Shown here: piece by piece, positions 17,064-26,262 of the stretch
Numbering within the stretch: position 1 is the first letter of the stretch
Layout: every line of letters begins with the position of its first letter
DNA from: Streptomyces sp. NBC_01306
GTDB taxonomy: Bacteria > Actinomycetota > Actinomycetes > Streptomycetales > Streptomycetaceae
Reading direction: 5' to 3'
Length of the DNA: 64,000 nucleotides
Assembly (NCBI RefSeq): GCF_026340465.1
Contig: NZ_JAPEPC010000001.1
Coordinates: 1-64,000, forward strand
Position numbers and translations under genes: made by a program
Notes under the pieces: generated by a model
Told to the model about the DNA's origin: nothing
What the model saw: the letters and a program-made list of their open reading frames with translations, nothing else
The model's database searches: none

Positions 17064-18510
17064 CGACCCCACCGCTGAGCACCCCACGGCTGAGCACCCC
17101 ACGGCTGACCACCCCACCGAAGCGGCCCGCCCGTACGAGGACGAGGGCGCGCGGGCGGCGGCCGATGTGGGCCTGCTCGACCCGGTACGGGCCGGGTCGG
17201 CCGTCGAGGCGGCCACCGGCGACCGCGCCCTTCTGCAGGGGATGCTGGACGCCGAAGCGGCCCTGGCCCGGGCGCAGTCGGCGCTCGGCCATGTTCCGCC
17301 GTGGGCCGCGGCCGAGATCTCGGCTGCCGCCCAGGCCGAGCGGTTCGACGTACGCGACCTGGCGCTGCGCGCCCGCCGGGGCGGCAATCCGGTCATCCCG
17401 CTCGTCTCCGACCTCACCGCCGCCGTGTCCGGCGAGTCCGCGCCGTATGTGCACCGGGGCGCCACCAGCCAGGACATCCTCGACACCGCGGCCATGCTGG
17501 CCGTGGCCCGCAGTCTGCCGGGCATCATCGCGGACCTGCACCGGACGGCCGGGGCTCTCGGGCGGCTGGCCTCAGAGCACCGGGAGACCCCGATGGCCGG
17601 GCGCACCCTCACCCAGCACGCCGTCCCCACCACCTTCGGGCTCAAGGCGGCGGGCTGGCGCAGTCTCGTGCTGGACGCCGCGGACCGGCTGTCCGCCCTG
17701 CGGCCGCCGGCCCAGCTCGGTGGCGCAGCCGGCACCCTGGCGGCATTCGAGATCCTGGCCCGCGAGCCCGGCAGCGGCCCCCGGCTGCTCGCCGCCTTCG
17801 CCGCCGAACTCGGTCTGGCCGCGCCCGTCCTGCCCTGGCACACCCTGCGTACTCCGGTCGCCGACACGGGCGGGGCGCTCGCCTTCACGGCGGGTGCGCT
17901 CGGCAAGCTCGCCGCGGACGTGCTGGTGCTCTCCCGTACCGAGATCGGCGAACTGGCCGAGGACGCCGGGGGCGGATCGTCCGCGATGCCGCACAAGAGC
18001 AACCCCGTCCGGGCCGCCCTGATCGCGTCCGCGGCCCGCAGAGCGCCGGCCCTCGCCTCCGTACTGCTGGGCTCGCTGGCCGCCGAGGACGAACGGCCCG
18101 CCGGTGCGTGGCACGCCGAGTGGCAGCCGCTGCGCGACCTGCTCCGGCTGACCGGCGGGGCAGCCCGGCTGGCCGCTGAACTCAGCGAAGGGCCAGCCGT
18201 GTTCACCCACCGGATGGCCGGGAATCTGGGGCTCACGCAGGGCCTGGTGGTCAGCGAACGGATCGCCGCCGAACTGAGCCGCCTGCTCGGCCGCGGCCCG
18301 GCGAGGGAGCTGCTCACCCGGGCCGCCCACCGGGCTGCCGCCGAGTCGCTCGGCCTGGCCGACGTACTCCGGGACGAGCCCGCTCTCCAGGGCCTGCTCA
18401 GCCACGACGAACTCCGCGAACTCACCGACCCCGCCGGGTATCCCGGCTCGGCCGCCACCCTGGTCGACCACGCACTGCGGCGCATGCCCGCCGGAAGGAC
18501 CCAGCCGTGA
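17050..18510 (+). CDS. pcaB: 3-carboxy-cis,cis-muconate cycloisomerase
   Basis: A fumarase/argininosuccinate lyase superfamily enzyme (486 aa) that makes 4-carboxymuconolactone. It has HRGATSQDILDTAAML and the superfamily signature GGSSAMPHKSNPVRA with the catalytic serine. The only upstream start is TTG at 17050, inside the end of pcaG. The first 25 codons contain three copies of a 15-base unit (EHPTA/DHPTE), so a GTG nearer GLLDPVRAGS (about 17166) may be the true start. It overlaps pcaL as GTGA. Confidence 0.9.
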   Translation: MTSADDPTAEHPTAEHPTADHPTEAARPYEDEGARAAADVGLLDPVRAGSAVEAATGDRALLQGMLDAEAALARAQSALGHVPPWAAAEISAAAQAERFDVRDLALRARRGGNPVIPLVSDLTAAVSGESAPYVHRGATSQDILDTAAMLAVARSLPGIIADLHRTAGALGRLASEHRETPMAGRTLTQHAVPTTFGLKAAGWRSLVLDAADRLSALRPPAQLGGAAGTLAAFEILAREPGSGPRLLAAFAAELGLAAPVLPWHTLRTPVADTGGALAFTAGALGKLAADVLVLSRTEIGELAEDAGGGSSAMPHKSNPVRAALIASAARRAPALASVLLGSLAAEDERPAGAWHAEWQPLRDLLRLTGGAARLAAELSEGPAVFTHRMAGNLGLTQGLVVSERIAAELSRLLGRGPARELLTRAAHRAAAESLGLADVLRDEPALQGLLSHDELRELTDPAGYPGSAATLVDHALRRMPAGRTQP

Positions 18511-19667
18511 ACCGTCTTCCCCACCACCTGCTCGACGGTCCGGCCGACGGCGCACCGCTGATCCTCGGGCCGTCCCTGGGCACGTCCCTATCCGTCTGGG
18601 AGGCCCAGGCCGCCGCCCTGTCCCGTACCCACCGCGTGCTCCGCTTCGATCTGCCCGGCCACGGAGGATCGCCCGCCGGGCTGCTCCCGCAGGACGGCTC
18701 CGCCACCGTCGCCGGACTCGCCGCACTCGTACTGCGGCTGGCCGACGCCCAGGGCTGGGACCGCTTCGGGTACGCGGGGATCTCGCTCGGCGGAGCCGTC
18801 GGCGCGCACCTCGCGGCGCACCACCCGGAACGGGTCGGCGCACTCGCGATGGTCTGCTCGTCCGCCCGCTTCGGCGACCCGGCCGGCTGGCGGGAGCGCG
18901 CCGCACTGGTCCGGGCCGAAGGGACCGCTGCCCTCGCACCGGGCGCGCCGGGCCGCTGGTTCACCCCCGCCTTCGCCGGGTCAACTGCCGCCGCCGGTAC
19001 GGTCGCAGACCTGTGCGCCACCGACCGGGCCGGGTACGCGGCCTGCTGCGACGCGCTGGCCGCGTACGACCTGCGGGGCGAACTCCACCGTATCCGCGCA
19101 TCCGCTCTGGTGATCGGCGGACGCGATGACCCCGCCACTCCCCCGGCCCACGCCCGGGAACTCGCCGACTCCATCCCCGGTGCGACCCTGCTCGAACTGC
19201 CCGGCGCCTCGCACCTGGCTCCGGTCGAGCAGCCGCAGCCCGTAATCGCCGCGCTCCAGGCGCACTTCGCCAACCATCCGTACGACGACGACTCGCGCCG
19301 CGCCGCGGGGACGGCTGTCCGCCGGGCCGTGCTGGGTGAAGCCCATGTGGACCGGGCCGCCGAACGCAGTACGCCGTTCACCGCCGCCTTCCAGGACCTC
19401 ATCACCCGCTACGCCTGGGGCGAGATCTGGACCCGCCCCGGCCTGGACCGCCGCACGCGCAGCTGCATCACCCTCACCGCGCTGGTCGCCCACGGCCAGC
19501 TGGACGAGCTGGCCCTGCATGTCGGCGCGGCGATACGCAACGGGCTCACCCGCGACGAGATCGAGGAGGTCCTGCTCCAGAGCGCCGTCTACTGCGGTGT
19601 CCCCGCCGCCAACGCGGCCTTCGCCACCGCACAGCGCGTCCTGGCCGAGCTCGACCGGACCGACTGA
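18507..19667 (+). CDS. pcaL: Fused beta-ketoadipate enol-lactone hydrolase / 4-carboxymuconolactone decarboxylase
   Basis: A 386-aa bifunctional enzyme carrying out two successive steps. Residues 1-260 are an alpha/beta hydrolase (PcaD) with nucleophile elbow GISLGGA and a late GASHLAPVEQP supplying the His. Residues 265-386 are the decarboxylase (PcaC) with RYAWGEIWTRPGLDRRTRSCITL and CGVPAANAAF. The fusion is typical of actinomycetes. The GTG start at 18507 overlaps the pcaB stop by 4 bases. It is the last gene of the tightly coupled run; pobA follows after 83 bases. Confidence 0.94.
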   Translation: MNRLPHHLLDGPADGAPLILGPSLGTSLSVWEAQAAALSRTHRVLRFDLPGHGGSPAGLLPQDGSATVAGLAALVLRLADAQGWDRFGYAGISLGGAVGAHLAAHHPERVGALAMVCSSARFGDPAGWRERAALVRAEGTAALAPGAPGRWFTPAFAGSTAAAGTVADLCATDRAGYAACCDALAAYDLRGELHRIRASALVIGGRDDPATPPAHARELADSIPGATLLELPGASHLAPVEQPQPVIAALQAHFANHPYDDDSRRAAGTAVRRAVLGEAHVDRAAERSTPFTAAFQDLITRYAWGEIWTRPGLDRRTRSCITLTALVAHGQLDELALHVGAAIRNGLTRDEIEEVLLQSAVYCGVPAANAAFATAQRVLAELDRTD

Positions 19668-19750
19668 CGTCACCGCTTCCCCTTCCCCACCTTGGCCTTC
19701 CGCCACATTCACCTCCCTCTCCGTTCGCCTCTCCGCCCCAGGAGTCCGTC

Positions 19751-20926
19751 ATGCGCACACGCGTCGGCATCATCGGCGCCGGCCCGGCCGGCCTGTTGCT
19801 GTCCCATCTGCTCCACCGCCAGGGCATCGACAACGTCGTCCTGGAACTCCGCACCCGGGAATACGTCGAACAGCGCCAGCGCGCCGGCATCCTCGAACAC
19901 GGCACGGCCGAGGTACTGCGGGCCGCCGGGGCCGGAGAACGGATGGACCGCCAGGGCATCCGTCACACGGGTGTGGAGCTCCGGTTCGACCGCCGGCCGC
20001 ACCGCATCGACCTCGCCGCCGGCACCGGTGGGCGGTCAGTGACGGTCTACGCGCAGACCGAGGTGGTCAAGGACCTGATCGCGTTGCGCGAACAGGCCGG
20101 CGGCGCCGTGCTCTTCGAGGCCGAGGCGCTCTCCGTCGACGCGATCGACACCCCGGCCCCTTCCGTCCGCTACCGCCACGGCGGGGCCGAACACACGCTG
20201 GACTGCGATGTCGTGGTCGCGTGCGACGGCTTTCACGGCATCGGGCGCCGCTCCGTGCCGGACGGACTGCTCACCGTCTCGGAGCGCACCTACCCCTTCG
20301 CGTGGCTCGGCATCCTGGCCGACGTACCGCCCTCCTGCGACGAGCTGATCTACGCCCACCACGAGCGCGGTTTCGCCCTGCACAGCATGAGGTCCCCGCA
20401 GGTCAGCCGCCTCTACCTCCAGGTCGAGCCCACGGACAGCACCGACAACTGGCCGGACGAGCGGATCTGGGACGAACTCGACGCCCGCTTCGCGACCGAC
20501 GACGGCTGGAAGCTCGCGCGCGGCCCGATCACCGAGAAGGGCATCACCCCGATGCGGAGCTTCGTGGCAGAGCCCATGCGCCACGGCCGTCTCTTCCTGG
20601 CCGGCGACGCGGCCCACATCGTTCCGCCCACCGGCGCCAAGGGCCTCAACCTCGCGGTGGCCGACGTCGCCCTGCTCGCACAGGCCCTGACCCAGTGGCA
20701 CACCCACCAGGACGAGGCCCTGCTCGACGCGTACTCCGAGACCGCGCTGCGACGTGTCTGGCGGGCCGAGCACTTCTCGTACACGATGACCAGCCTGCTG
20801 CACGCCGACCCCGCCGCCACCGGGTTCGACCGCCGGCTCCAGCTCTCGCACCTGCGGTACGTCACCTCGTCCGACGCGGCATCGGCCTCGCTCGCCGAGA
20901 ACTACACCGGGCTGCCCGTCGTCTGA
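19751..20926 (+). CDS. pobA: 4-hydroxybenzoate 3-monooxygenase
   Basis: A 391-aa FAD-dependent hydroxylase that converts 4-hydroxybenzoate to protocatechuate with NAD(P)H and oxygen. It has the FAD-binding GIIGAGPAGLLLSHLL, the early motif RQRAGILEHGTAEVL, the second nucleotide-contact motif CDGFHG, and the flavin ribityl motif RLFLAGDAAHIVPPTGAKGLN. It lies 83 bases after pcaL on the same strand, with AGGAG shortly before the ATG. It feeds the pca operon and may be read from it. Confidence 0.93.
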   Translation: MRTRVGIIGAGPAGLLLSHLLHRQGIDNVVLELRTREYVEQRQRAGILEHGTAEVLRAAGAGERMDRQGIRHTGVELRFDRRPHRIDLAAGTGGRSVTVYAQTEVVKDLIALREQAGGAVLFEAEALSVDAIDTPAPSVRYRHGGAEHTLDCDVVVACDGFHGIGRRSVPDGLLTVSERTYPFAWLGILADVPPSCDELIYAHHERGFALHSMRSPQVSRLYLQVEPTDSTDNWPDERIWDELDARFATDDGWKLARGPITEKGITPMRSFVAEPMRHGRLFLAGDAAHIVPPTGAKGLNLAVADVALLAQALTQWHTHQDEALLDAYSETALRRVWRAEHFSYTMTSLLHADPAATGFDRRLQLSHLRYVTSSDAASASLAENYTGLPVV

Positions 20927-20951
20927 CAGCGGCGGCGGTGCCCCGCACCTT

Positions 20952-20983
20952 GGAATTCGCCGGGGAATTCTCCGGGGGAATTC
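20952..20983. repeat. Three GGAATTC direct repeats before popR
   Basis: GGAATTC occurs at 20952, 20964 and 20977, that is every 12-13 bases, embedded in GGAATTCKCCGGG units. The block lies 60-90 bases upstream of the popR start. Regular spacing on one face of the helix suggests a regulator site, perhaps autoregulatory, but the motif is not one I can assign. Confidence 0.45.
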
Positions 20984-21040
20984 GCCGAGGGCAGAACGCC
21001 ACCGGCAGCCTGCCGGGCGCGGGGCTCCTAGGCTGAAGAG

Positions 21041-21574
21041 GTGAGCAGCCACGGACCGAACCAAGCCCGCGTCCTTCCCCTGCGCCCGGTTGCAGCCGCT
21101 GCTGCGCCGGTCCCGCAGGCGGAGGCGAAAGAGCCCCTGTGGCGGGACGTCGTGGGAGACGTCCTGCGCCGTGAACGTCTCGCGCAGGAGCGCACACTGA
21201 AGGATGTGGCCGACGCGGCCAGAATCTCGATGCCGTACCTCTCCGAGCTGGAGCGCGGCCGTAAGGAGGCCTCGTCCGAGGTCCTCGCGGCTGCCGCCCG
21301 TGCGCTCGGTCTCGGCCTCGGTGATCTGCTCGCCCTGGGCCAGCGCGAGCTGGCACGCCTCACCCGCCGGATGCCGGCCGTGCCGCGTACCGCGCCCGCG
21401 CCCGCCACCACGGCGCGCGGCCCGGTCTCCGGCCGGCCTTCCGCCCGCGCCGGCGAGAACGGTGCGGCGGTGTCCGTGGCGGAGCTGAGTTCCCGCCGCG
21501 CGGTCGTTCACCCGGTCGCCTCCCCGGCCACGTCTCCGGTCTCGCGTCAGGGCGAAGTGCGCCTGGCGGCCTGA
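21041..21574 (+). CDS. popR: XRE-type activator of clpP3-clpP4 (PopR-like)
   Basis: A 177-aa regulator with one helix-turn-helix (DVLRRERLAQERTLKDVADAARISMPYLSELERGRKEASSEVLAAAARAL), closely like ClgR/PopR of Streptomyces. It lies convergent to a clpP pair, as expected for PopR. The protein ends in -RLAA. In the published S. lividans system PopR is degraded by ClpP1/ClpP2 and its two terminal alanines matter, so this looks like an ssrA-like degron. The start is GTG at 21041 behind a weak GAAGAG; the region before and after the HTH domain is Ala/Pro-rich. A ClgR paralogue is the alternative name. Confidence 0.85.
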   Translation: MSSHGPNQARVLPLRPVAAAAAPVPQAEAKEPLWRDVVGDVLRRERLAQERTLKDVADAARISMPYLSELERGRKEASSEVLAAAARALGLGLGDLLALGQRELARLTRRMPAVPRTAPAPATTARGPVSGRPSARAGENGAAVSVAELSSRRAVVHPVASPATSPVSRQGEVRLAA

Positions 21575-21589
21575 GAGTTCGGCAACCGG

Positions 21590-21630
21590 AAGGGCCGGGC
21601 CGGGTGCGACTCGCACCCGGCCCGGTCCTT
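21590..21630. terminator. Bidirectional terminator between popR and clpP4
   Basis: Arms 21590-21608 and 21612-21630 pair over 19 bases with one G-T wobble and a 3-base loop. It lies 16 bases after the popR stop and serves the convergent gene clpP4 on the other side. Confidence 0.85.
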
Positions 21631-21711
21631 CCCTGCGCAGGCCCCCGCAGGCCCCCGCAGCCCCTCCCGAAGTCCCCCCGTGGGCACCGGCCTTCGGTCC
21701 GCCACGGTCCG

Positions 21712-22335
21712 TTACGCGGCTGCGTTCCGGCGGCTGAGCACCTGGTCGGCGAGCCCGTACGCGACAGCTTCGCGTGCGGTGAAGACCTTGTCGCGGTCCA
21801 TGTCGGCGCGCAGTTCGGAGATCTCGTGGTGCGTGTGCCGGGAGAGCACCTCCTCGATCTCCGAGCGGATCCGGAGCATCTCCTTCGCCCGCAGGCTGAG
21901 ATCAGAGACCGTGCCCTGCTGGCCGCCGCTCGCAGGCTGCCCCAGCAGGACCCGTGCGTGGTCGAGGACGAAGCGCCTCCCGGGGTCCCCGCCGGCGAGC
22001 AGCACCGCCGCGGTCGAGGCCGCCTGGCCGACGCAGAAGGTCGAGATGGGCGAGTTGACGAAGGTCATCGTGTCGTAGATGGCCATCAGTGAAGTGACCG
22101 ATCCACCCGGTGAGTTGATGTAGATGGAGATCTCGGTCTCCTGGCCGGCCGACTCCAGGTGCAGCAGCTGCGCGATGACGACATTGGCCACGCCGTCGTC
22201 GATCTCGGTGCCGATGAAGATGATCCGCTCGGAGAGCAGCCTGCTGAAGACGTCGTAGGACCGCTCCCCCTGCGGGGTGCGCTCGACGACGTTCGGGATC
22301 GTGTACTGGCTCATGTCCATCGGGTACCGGTCCAT
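21712..22335 (-). CDS. clpP4: ClpP-family protease subunit lacking the catalytic histidine
   Basis: A 207-aa ClpP paralogue, second gene of the clpP3-clpP4 pair. The Ser motif FCVGQAAST and the late Asp region ([22 protein letters not shown]) are kept. The position of the catalytic His is different: where ClpP has ARVMIHQP, this protein reads ARVLLGQP, with glycine instead. The protein should therefore be inactive alone, or act as a structural ring partner of ClpP3. The ATG at 22335 follows the clpP3 stop by one base; a second in-frame ATG lies 5 codons further in. Confidence 0.9.
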   Translation of the reverse strand: MDRYPMDMSQYTIPNVVERTPQGERSYDVFSRLLSERIIFIGTEIDDGVANVVIAQLLHLESAGQETEISIYINSPGGSVTSLMAIYDTMTFVNSPISTFCVGQAASTAAVLLAGGDPGRRFVLDHARVLLGQPASGGQQGTVSDLSLRAKEMLRIRSEIEEVLSRHTHHEISELRADMDRDKVFTAREAVAYGLADQVLSRRNAAA

Positions 22336-22336
22336 C

Positions 22337-22993
22337 TCAGAGCCCCGTCCGTCGCCGCGGACCGGCCGGCCGGACATCGCCGAGCGACTCCACGACCCGG
22401 TCCACCATGCCGTACTCCTTGGCCTGCTCAGCCGTGAACCAGCGGTCGCGGTCGCCGTCGCGGGAGATCGTCTCCTCGCTCTGGCCGGTGTGCTCGGCGG
22501 TGATCCGTTCGATGGACTTCTTGGTGAATTCGAGGTTCTCCGCCTGGATCGCGATATCCGCGGCGGTCCCGCCGATACCGGCCGACGGCTGGTGCATCAT
22601 GATCCGCGCGTTCGGCAGTGCGAAGCGCTTGCCCTGCGACCCGACCGTGAGCAGGAACTGGCCCATGCTGGCGGCGAATCCCATCACGAGGGTGGAGACG
22701 TCGTTCGGGATGAGCCGCATGGTGTCGTAGATCGCCAGCCCGGCCGTCACCGAGCCGCCGGGGCTGTTGATGTACAGGCTGATGTCGGTCTTCGGGTCCT
22801 CCGCCGACAGCAGGAGCAGCTGGGCGCAGACGCGGTTGGCCGACACCTCGTCGACCTGTGTGCCGAGCATGACGATGCGCTGCATCAGGAGCTGTGCGGC
22901 CAGATGGTCGTCGAAGCGGGTGGCGGGCGTGCTGTCGTCGTCGGACGCTCGGGGGGCGAGGGCGGTGCCCCAGCCGGTAGCGGGAGTTGACAT
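22337..22993 (-). CDS. clpP3: ATP-dependent Clp protease proteolytic subunit
   Basis: A 218-aa ClpP with the full triad: Ser in [13 protein letters not shown], His in [11 protein letters not shown] and Asp in [40 protein letters not shown] is the oligomer core. ATG at 22993 has AAGGAGG in front, which fixes the start; longer upstream readings lack one. It forms an operon with clpP4. In S. lividans the clpP3-clpP4 operon is induced through PopR when ClpP1/P2 is lost, and the popR neighbour supports the same control here. Confidence 0.93.
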   Translation of the reverse strand: MSTPATGWGTALAPRASDDDSTPATRFDDHLAAQLLMQRIVMLGTQVDEVSANRVCAQLLLLSAEDPKTDISLYINSPGGSVTAGLAIYDTMRLIPNDVSTLVMGFAASMGQFLLTVGSQGKRFALPNARIMMHQPSAGIGGTAADIAIQAENLEFTKKSIERITAEHTGQSEETISRDGDRDRWFTAEQAKEYGMVDRVVESLGDVRPAGPRRRTGL

Positions 22994-23085
22994 CGGTCCT
23001 CCTTGTCGGGGCGCGGACGCGATTGCGCCGCGCTCTCCCCCCACAGTCGGCCCGGCCGTGACTCCTGTTGAGCTTTCTCGGCCCC

Positions 23086-23113
23086 CAGCAGATTCGCTGA
23101 CGGCAGAGCAGAA
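23086..23113 (-). promoter_or_regulatory. Candidate activator half-sites upstream of clpP3
   Basis: The plus strand carries CAGCAGA (23086-23092) and GGCAGAGCAGAA (23102-23113), that is repeated TTCTGC/TCTGC half-sites on the minus strand, about 95-125 bases before the clpP3 start. From memory, PopR targets are of the TTCTGCC/GGCAGAA type, so these are plausible PopR contacts. I did not find a clear -10/-35 pair. Confidence 0.4.
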
Positions 23114-23143
23114 CCGGCCCACCGGTCCGCGCCGGTGGGCCGG
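23114..23143 (-). terminator. Terminator after the fucosidase gene
   Basis: Arms CCGGCCCACCGG (23114-23125) and CCGGTGGGCCGG (23132-23143) form a perfect 12-bp stem with a 6-base loop, 44 bases past the fucosidase stop and just before the clpP3 control region. Confidence 0.8.
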
Positions 23144-23186
23144 GGCGGACCGGTGCGGACCGGTGCGGTGGTCAGCTCAGCCCAGC

Positions 23187-24824
23187 TCAGCTCAGCGAGC
23201 GGTAGAGGCCGAACTCCGCGATACGGGCGGGCCCGCGGGAGCCGAGCACGCGCAGCCGCCACTGCCGGGCGGCCACCGGCGACTGCAGCAGGACGATTCG
23301 GCTCGCGCCGACGGTCCCCACCTTCGCGACCTGGGTCCAGCCCTCCCCCGTCCTGGCCTCCACGACGATCTGTTCGACCTGCTGACCGTGGCGGATGTCC
23401 TCGGCGAGCCGGATCCGGTCCACCTCGCGCGGGCGGCCGAAGTCGACGTACAGCGCACCGTCCGACGCTGCGGGCGCGGTCCATGCCGTGTCCGGGTCGC
23501 CGTCCACCGCGAGGCCCGGGTGGTGTCCGTCGCCCCAGGTCCGCGCCGTGTGGGCGAGGTTCTTGGGCAGTTCGGCGCCGATGCGCTCGTCGAAGGCGCG
23601 GAGTACGGCGACGTCCGCGTCGGGGAGCCGCCCCTGCTGGTCCGGCGGAATGTTCAGCAGCAGCACGGAGTTGCGGCCGACCGACCGCAGGTAGATGTCG
23701 GTGAGTTCGTCGACCGTCTTGGGCTGCTGGTCCGCGTGGTAGAACCAGCCGGGCCTGATGGACACGTCGCATTCGGCCGGCCACCACTGGAGGTACTGGG
23801 CGACCGACCGGGAGGCGGCGAGCGCGTCGCGGCTGCCCTGGTCGGGGGCGTCGTAGGGGAGCGCGTAGTCGGTACGGCCGTACTCGACCTCGGCGACGGG
23901 TACGGCGCTCCACTCGTCCTCGCGGGCCAGCCCGCCCTCGTTGCCCACCCAGCGGACGTCCGGTCCCGACACCGCGATGGAGGCGCCGGGCGCGAGGGCG
24001 CGTACGACCTCGTACCAGCTGTCCCAGTCGTAGTGCTCCACCTTCTCCGGGGGGATGCGGCCCTGGGCGCCGTCGAACCACACCTCGTCCACCGGCCCGT
24101 ACTCCGTGAGCACTTCGTAGAGCTGGTTGAGCATGTGGGCGCCGTAGTCGGTGGCCTGGAGTTCGAAGGTACGCAGCCTCTTTCCCGCCCGGTCGTCGCC
24201 GTCCGTGAGGGTGGGCACCGTGCGGGAGGTGCGGGCGCTGCCGTTGGCGTAGACACCGTGCAGGTACTGGTTCTCGTCGGCCGGGGAGATGTAGACGCCG
24301 ATCTTGATCCCATGGGCACGCATCGAGTCGGCGAACGAGCGCAGTACGTCGCCGCGGCCGTTCTCCCAACTGCTGGAGACCACACCGTGGTCCGTGTATC
24401 GGGAGGGGTAGAGGACGAAGCCGTCGTGGTGCTTGACGGTGAGGATGGCGAGTTCGAAGCCGCCGTCGCGCAGCGCCCGCGCCCACTGGTCGGTGTCCAG
24501 TCCGGTCGGCTGGAAGACATCGGGGCTTTCCTCACCCGTGCCCCATTCCAGGCCGGTGAAGGTGTTGACGCCGAAGTGCAGGAACGCCGTCTTCTCCAGC
24601 CGCTGCCAGGCTATTTGACGCTCGGTCGGGCGCAGCCGGGCGGCCTTGGCCACCAGCTCGTCCGGGGTGTCGTCCGGGCTGATGGCGATGCGGTAGCCGG
24701 GCTCGACGGGTACGGAGGGGTGGCTGCCGGACGCGGCCAGGGCCTCCGGAGCGAGCAGTGGCGAACCGGCGGTAGCGCTGACCGCGGCGAGCGCGGTGAC
24801 GAAGAGGCGTCGGCTGAGAGCCAT
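23187..24824 (-). CDS. Exported alpha-L-fucosidase, GH29, with C-terminal F5/8C-type domain
   Basis: A 545-aa secreted glycosidase. The N-terminus SRRLFVTALAAVSATAG is a Tat-type signal with cleavage after EALA. The GH29 barrel follows (residues about 55-400): HFGVNTFTGLEWGTGEE, LTVKHHDGFVLYPSRYTDH, and the nucleophile region YGPVDEVWFDGAQG with its Asp. The last 140 residues (ARTWGDGHHPGLAVDGDPDTAW onward) form a discoidin-like sugar-binding domain. The gene stands alone between two terminators. Its substrate may be fucosylated plant or animal glycans. Confidence 0.88.
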   Translation of the reverse strand: MALSRRLFVTALAAVSATAGSPLLAPEALAASGSHPSVPVEPGYRIAISPDDTPDELVAKAARLRPTERQIAWQRLEKTAFLHFGVNTFTGLEWGTGEESPDVFQPTGLDTDQWARALRDGGFELAILTVKHHDGFVLYPSRYTDHGVVSSSWENGRGDVLRSFADSMRAHGIKIGVYISPADENQYLHGVYANGSARTSRTVPTLTDGDDRAGKRLRTFELQATDYGAHMLNQLYEVLTEYGPVDEVWFDGAQGRIPPEKVEHYDWDSWYEVVRALAPGASIAVSGPDVRWVGNEGGLAREDEWSAVPVAEVEYGRTDYALPYDAPDQGSRDALAASRSVAQYLQWWPAECDVSIRPGWFYHADQQPKTVDELTDIYLRSVGRNSVLLLNIPPDQQGRLPDADVAVLRAFDERIGAELPKNLAHTARTWGDGHHPGLAVDGDPDTAWTAPAASDGALYVDFGRPREVDRIRLAEDIRHGQQVEQIVVEARTGEGWTQVAKVGTVGASRIVLLQSPVAARQWRLRVLGSRGPARIAEFGLYRSLS

Positions 24825-25068
24825 GGGCAGGTCCTTCGATGGCAGGGGCTCCGGTGGCAGAGGCCTCGGCCTCAGGGACCTCAGACAGAGGTCTCGGTGG
24901 CAGGGGCCTCGGTTTCAGGGCTTCGGGCGCGGCCTGCCGGGGCCACACCTTCGCCCATTCATCCGATGTTCTGCGGAACCCAGACTCTCAATTTCGATGC
25001 CCTACCGGTGAGTTGACGGAGAAGAGTCCATCCGTCCGTACGGAAAGTCCATCCCGGGCACAGCGAGA

Positions 25069-25133
25069 GGCCGGCAGAGCCGGTGGTGGGGACCCACGGC
25101 GTACACGGGTCCCCATCACCGGCTCTGCCGGCC
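25069..25133 (-). terminator. 27-bp stem terminator after the aquaglyceroporin gene
   Basis: Arms 25069-25095 and 25107-25133 pair over 27 bases with a single G-T wobble and an 11-base loop. It lies 31 bases after the porin stop. It is the longest hairpin in the window. Confidence 0.88.
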
Positions 25134-25163
25134 GTCCGGCTCTCCTGACCTGCGGGCCTCTCG

Positions 25164-25982
25164 TCAGTCCGCGACGGGAATCCTTCCGGTCTCCTGCCCC
25201 TTGCCGAGCGACGGCAGGAAGCGCCCGATCATCAACTTGTACAGCCCCGCACCGAGCGCACCGCCGATCAGCGGCCCGACGATCGGCACCCAGAAGTAGA
25301 GGTTGCCGTACTGATCTCGCCAGGCCGTGTGGTAGCCGGTGATGAAGCTCGCCAGTCGGGGGCCGAAGTCACGCGCGGGGTTGATGGCGTACCCGGCGTC
25401 GGCGCCGAAGGCCATCCCGATGGCCACGATGAGCAGACCGATGAGCAGCGGCCCCATATTGGCGCCGGGCGGGTCGTTGAGCACGTCGGTGAGCGCGAAC
25501 AGCACGAAGAGCAGGATCGCGGTACCGAGGATCTGGTCACGCAGGGCCCCCCACTCACTGACCGGCAGGTTTCCGTTGCCGGGCAGCGTCGAGAAGACGA
25601 ACTGCGTCTTGAACGTGTGTCCGGGGTCGAACTTGGCCAGCACTTCCGTGTAGTTCCACCGCACGAGCAGCGCGGCACAGAAAGCACCGGCGGTCTGCGC
25701 CACGACGAAGGGGACGACCTTCGCCCAGGAAAAGCCCCGGAAGAGGGCGAAGGCGAGTGTGACCGCCGGGTTGATGTGGGCCCCGCTGATCCGGCCGGCG
25801 ACATACACACCCAGCGTGACGCCGATACCCCAGGCCCAGGCGATGCTGTCGTGGTCCCCGAGACCCGCGGCCACCACCTGCGCCACCACCCCGCACCCGA
25901 ACAGGATGAGGATCAGGGTGCCGGCGAACTCGGCGGACAGTTCAGCGACCAGACCACCGGTTCTCTTTGCGCCTTTTGACAT
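25164..25982 (-). CDS. glpF: Aquaglyceroporin (glycerol facilitator family)
   Basis: A 272-aa six-helix MIP channel for glycerol or other small polyols. The two half-helix motifs are GAHINPAVTLAF and GYAINPARDFGPR; the Asp after NPAR marks the glycerol-conducting subgroup. The long loop between helices three and four (KFDPGHTFKTQF) also fits GlpF. ATG at 25982 gives the normal short N-terminus MSKGAKR. No glycerol kinase or dehydrogenase lies beside it, which is unusual for glpF in this genus, where it is often with the gyl genes, so its solute may differ. Confidence 0.9.
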   Translation of the reverse strand: MSKGAKRTGGLVAELSAEFAGTLILILFGCGVVAQVVAAGLGDHDSIAWAWGIGVTLGVYVAGRISGAHINPAVTLAFALFRGFSWAKVVPFVVAQTAGAFCAALLVRWNYTEVLAKFDPGHTFKTQFVFSTLPGNGNLPVSEWGALRDQILGTAILLFVLFALTDVLNDPPGANMGPLLIGLLIVAIGMAFGADAGYAINPARDFGPRLASFITGYHTAWRDQYGNLYFWVPIVGPLIGGALGAGLYKLMIGRFLPSLGKGQETGRIPVAD

Positions 25983-26262
25983 GGACACCTGCCTCCAGAC
26001 AGTCCGGGCTGAGACGTACGGCCGGCGGCACGGAGGCGTAGGGGGCGGCAGACTGACGCACCGTACGACCGAAGGACGCACACCGGCATACCCATACGAC
26101 GTGCAGCGGACCGCCCGCGCAAGCTGGGGCTGGCGACCGGGTGCAGGGCCGCCCCGCCGCCAGGAGGGGAGGCCGCCGCAGCGGGGGTTCCCCGACCGGG
26201 TGACGACGGTTCGTCCACAGGGCCCCCACACACCCACCCTTGACGCGGACACGTCGAACTGA
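25983..26262. other. Intergenic region between glpF and the LPMO gene
   Basis: This non-coding stretch continues to 26452. The glpF half shows repeated CGTACGRC/CCGTACGACCGAAGGAC-like words but no promoter I can defend. A possible TTGACG -35 for the LPMO gene lies at 26240-26245, immediately before the DasR-type sites. No reading frame with a ribosome site and family resemblance was seen. Confidence 0.4.

Noticed and set aside
22767..25016. Long plus-strand frame opposite clpP3 and the fucosidase
   Set aside because: It is a compositional shadow; it crosses a terminator and two real genes on the other strand.
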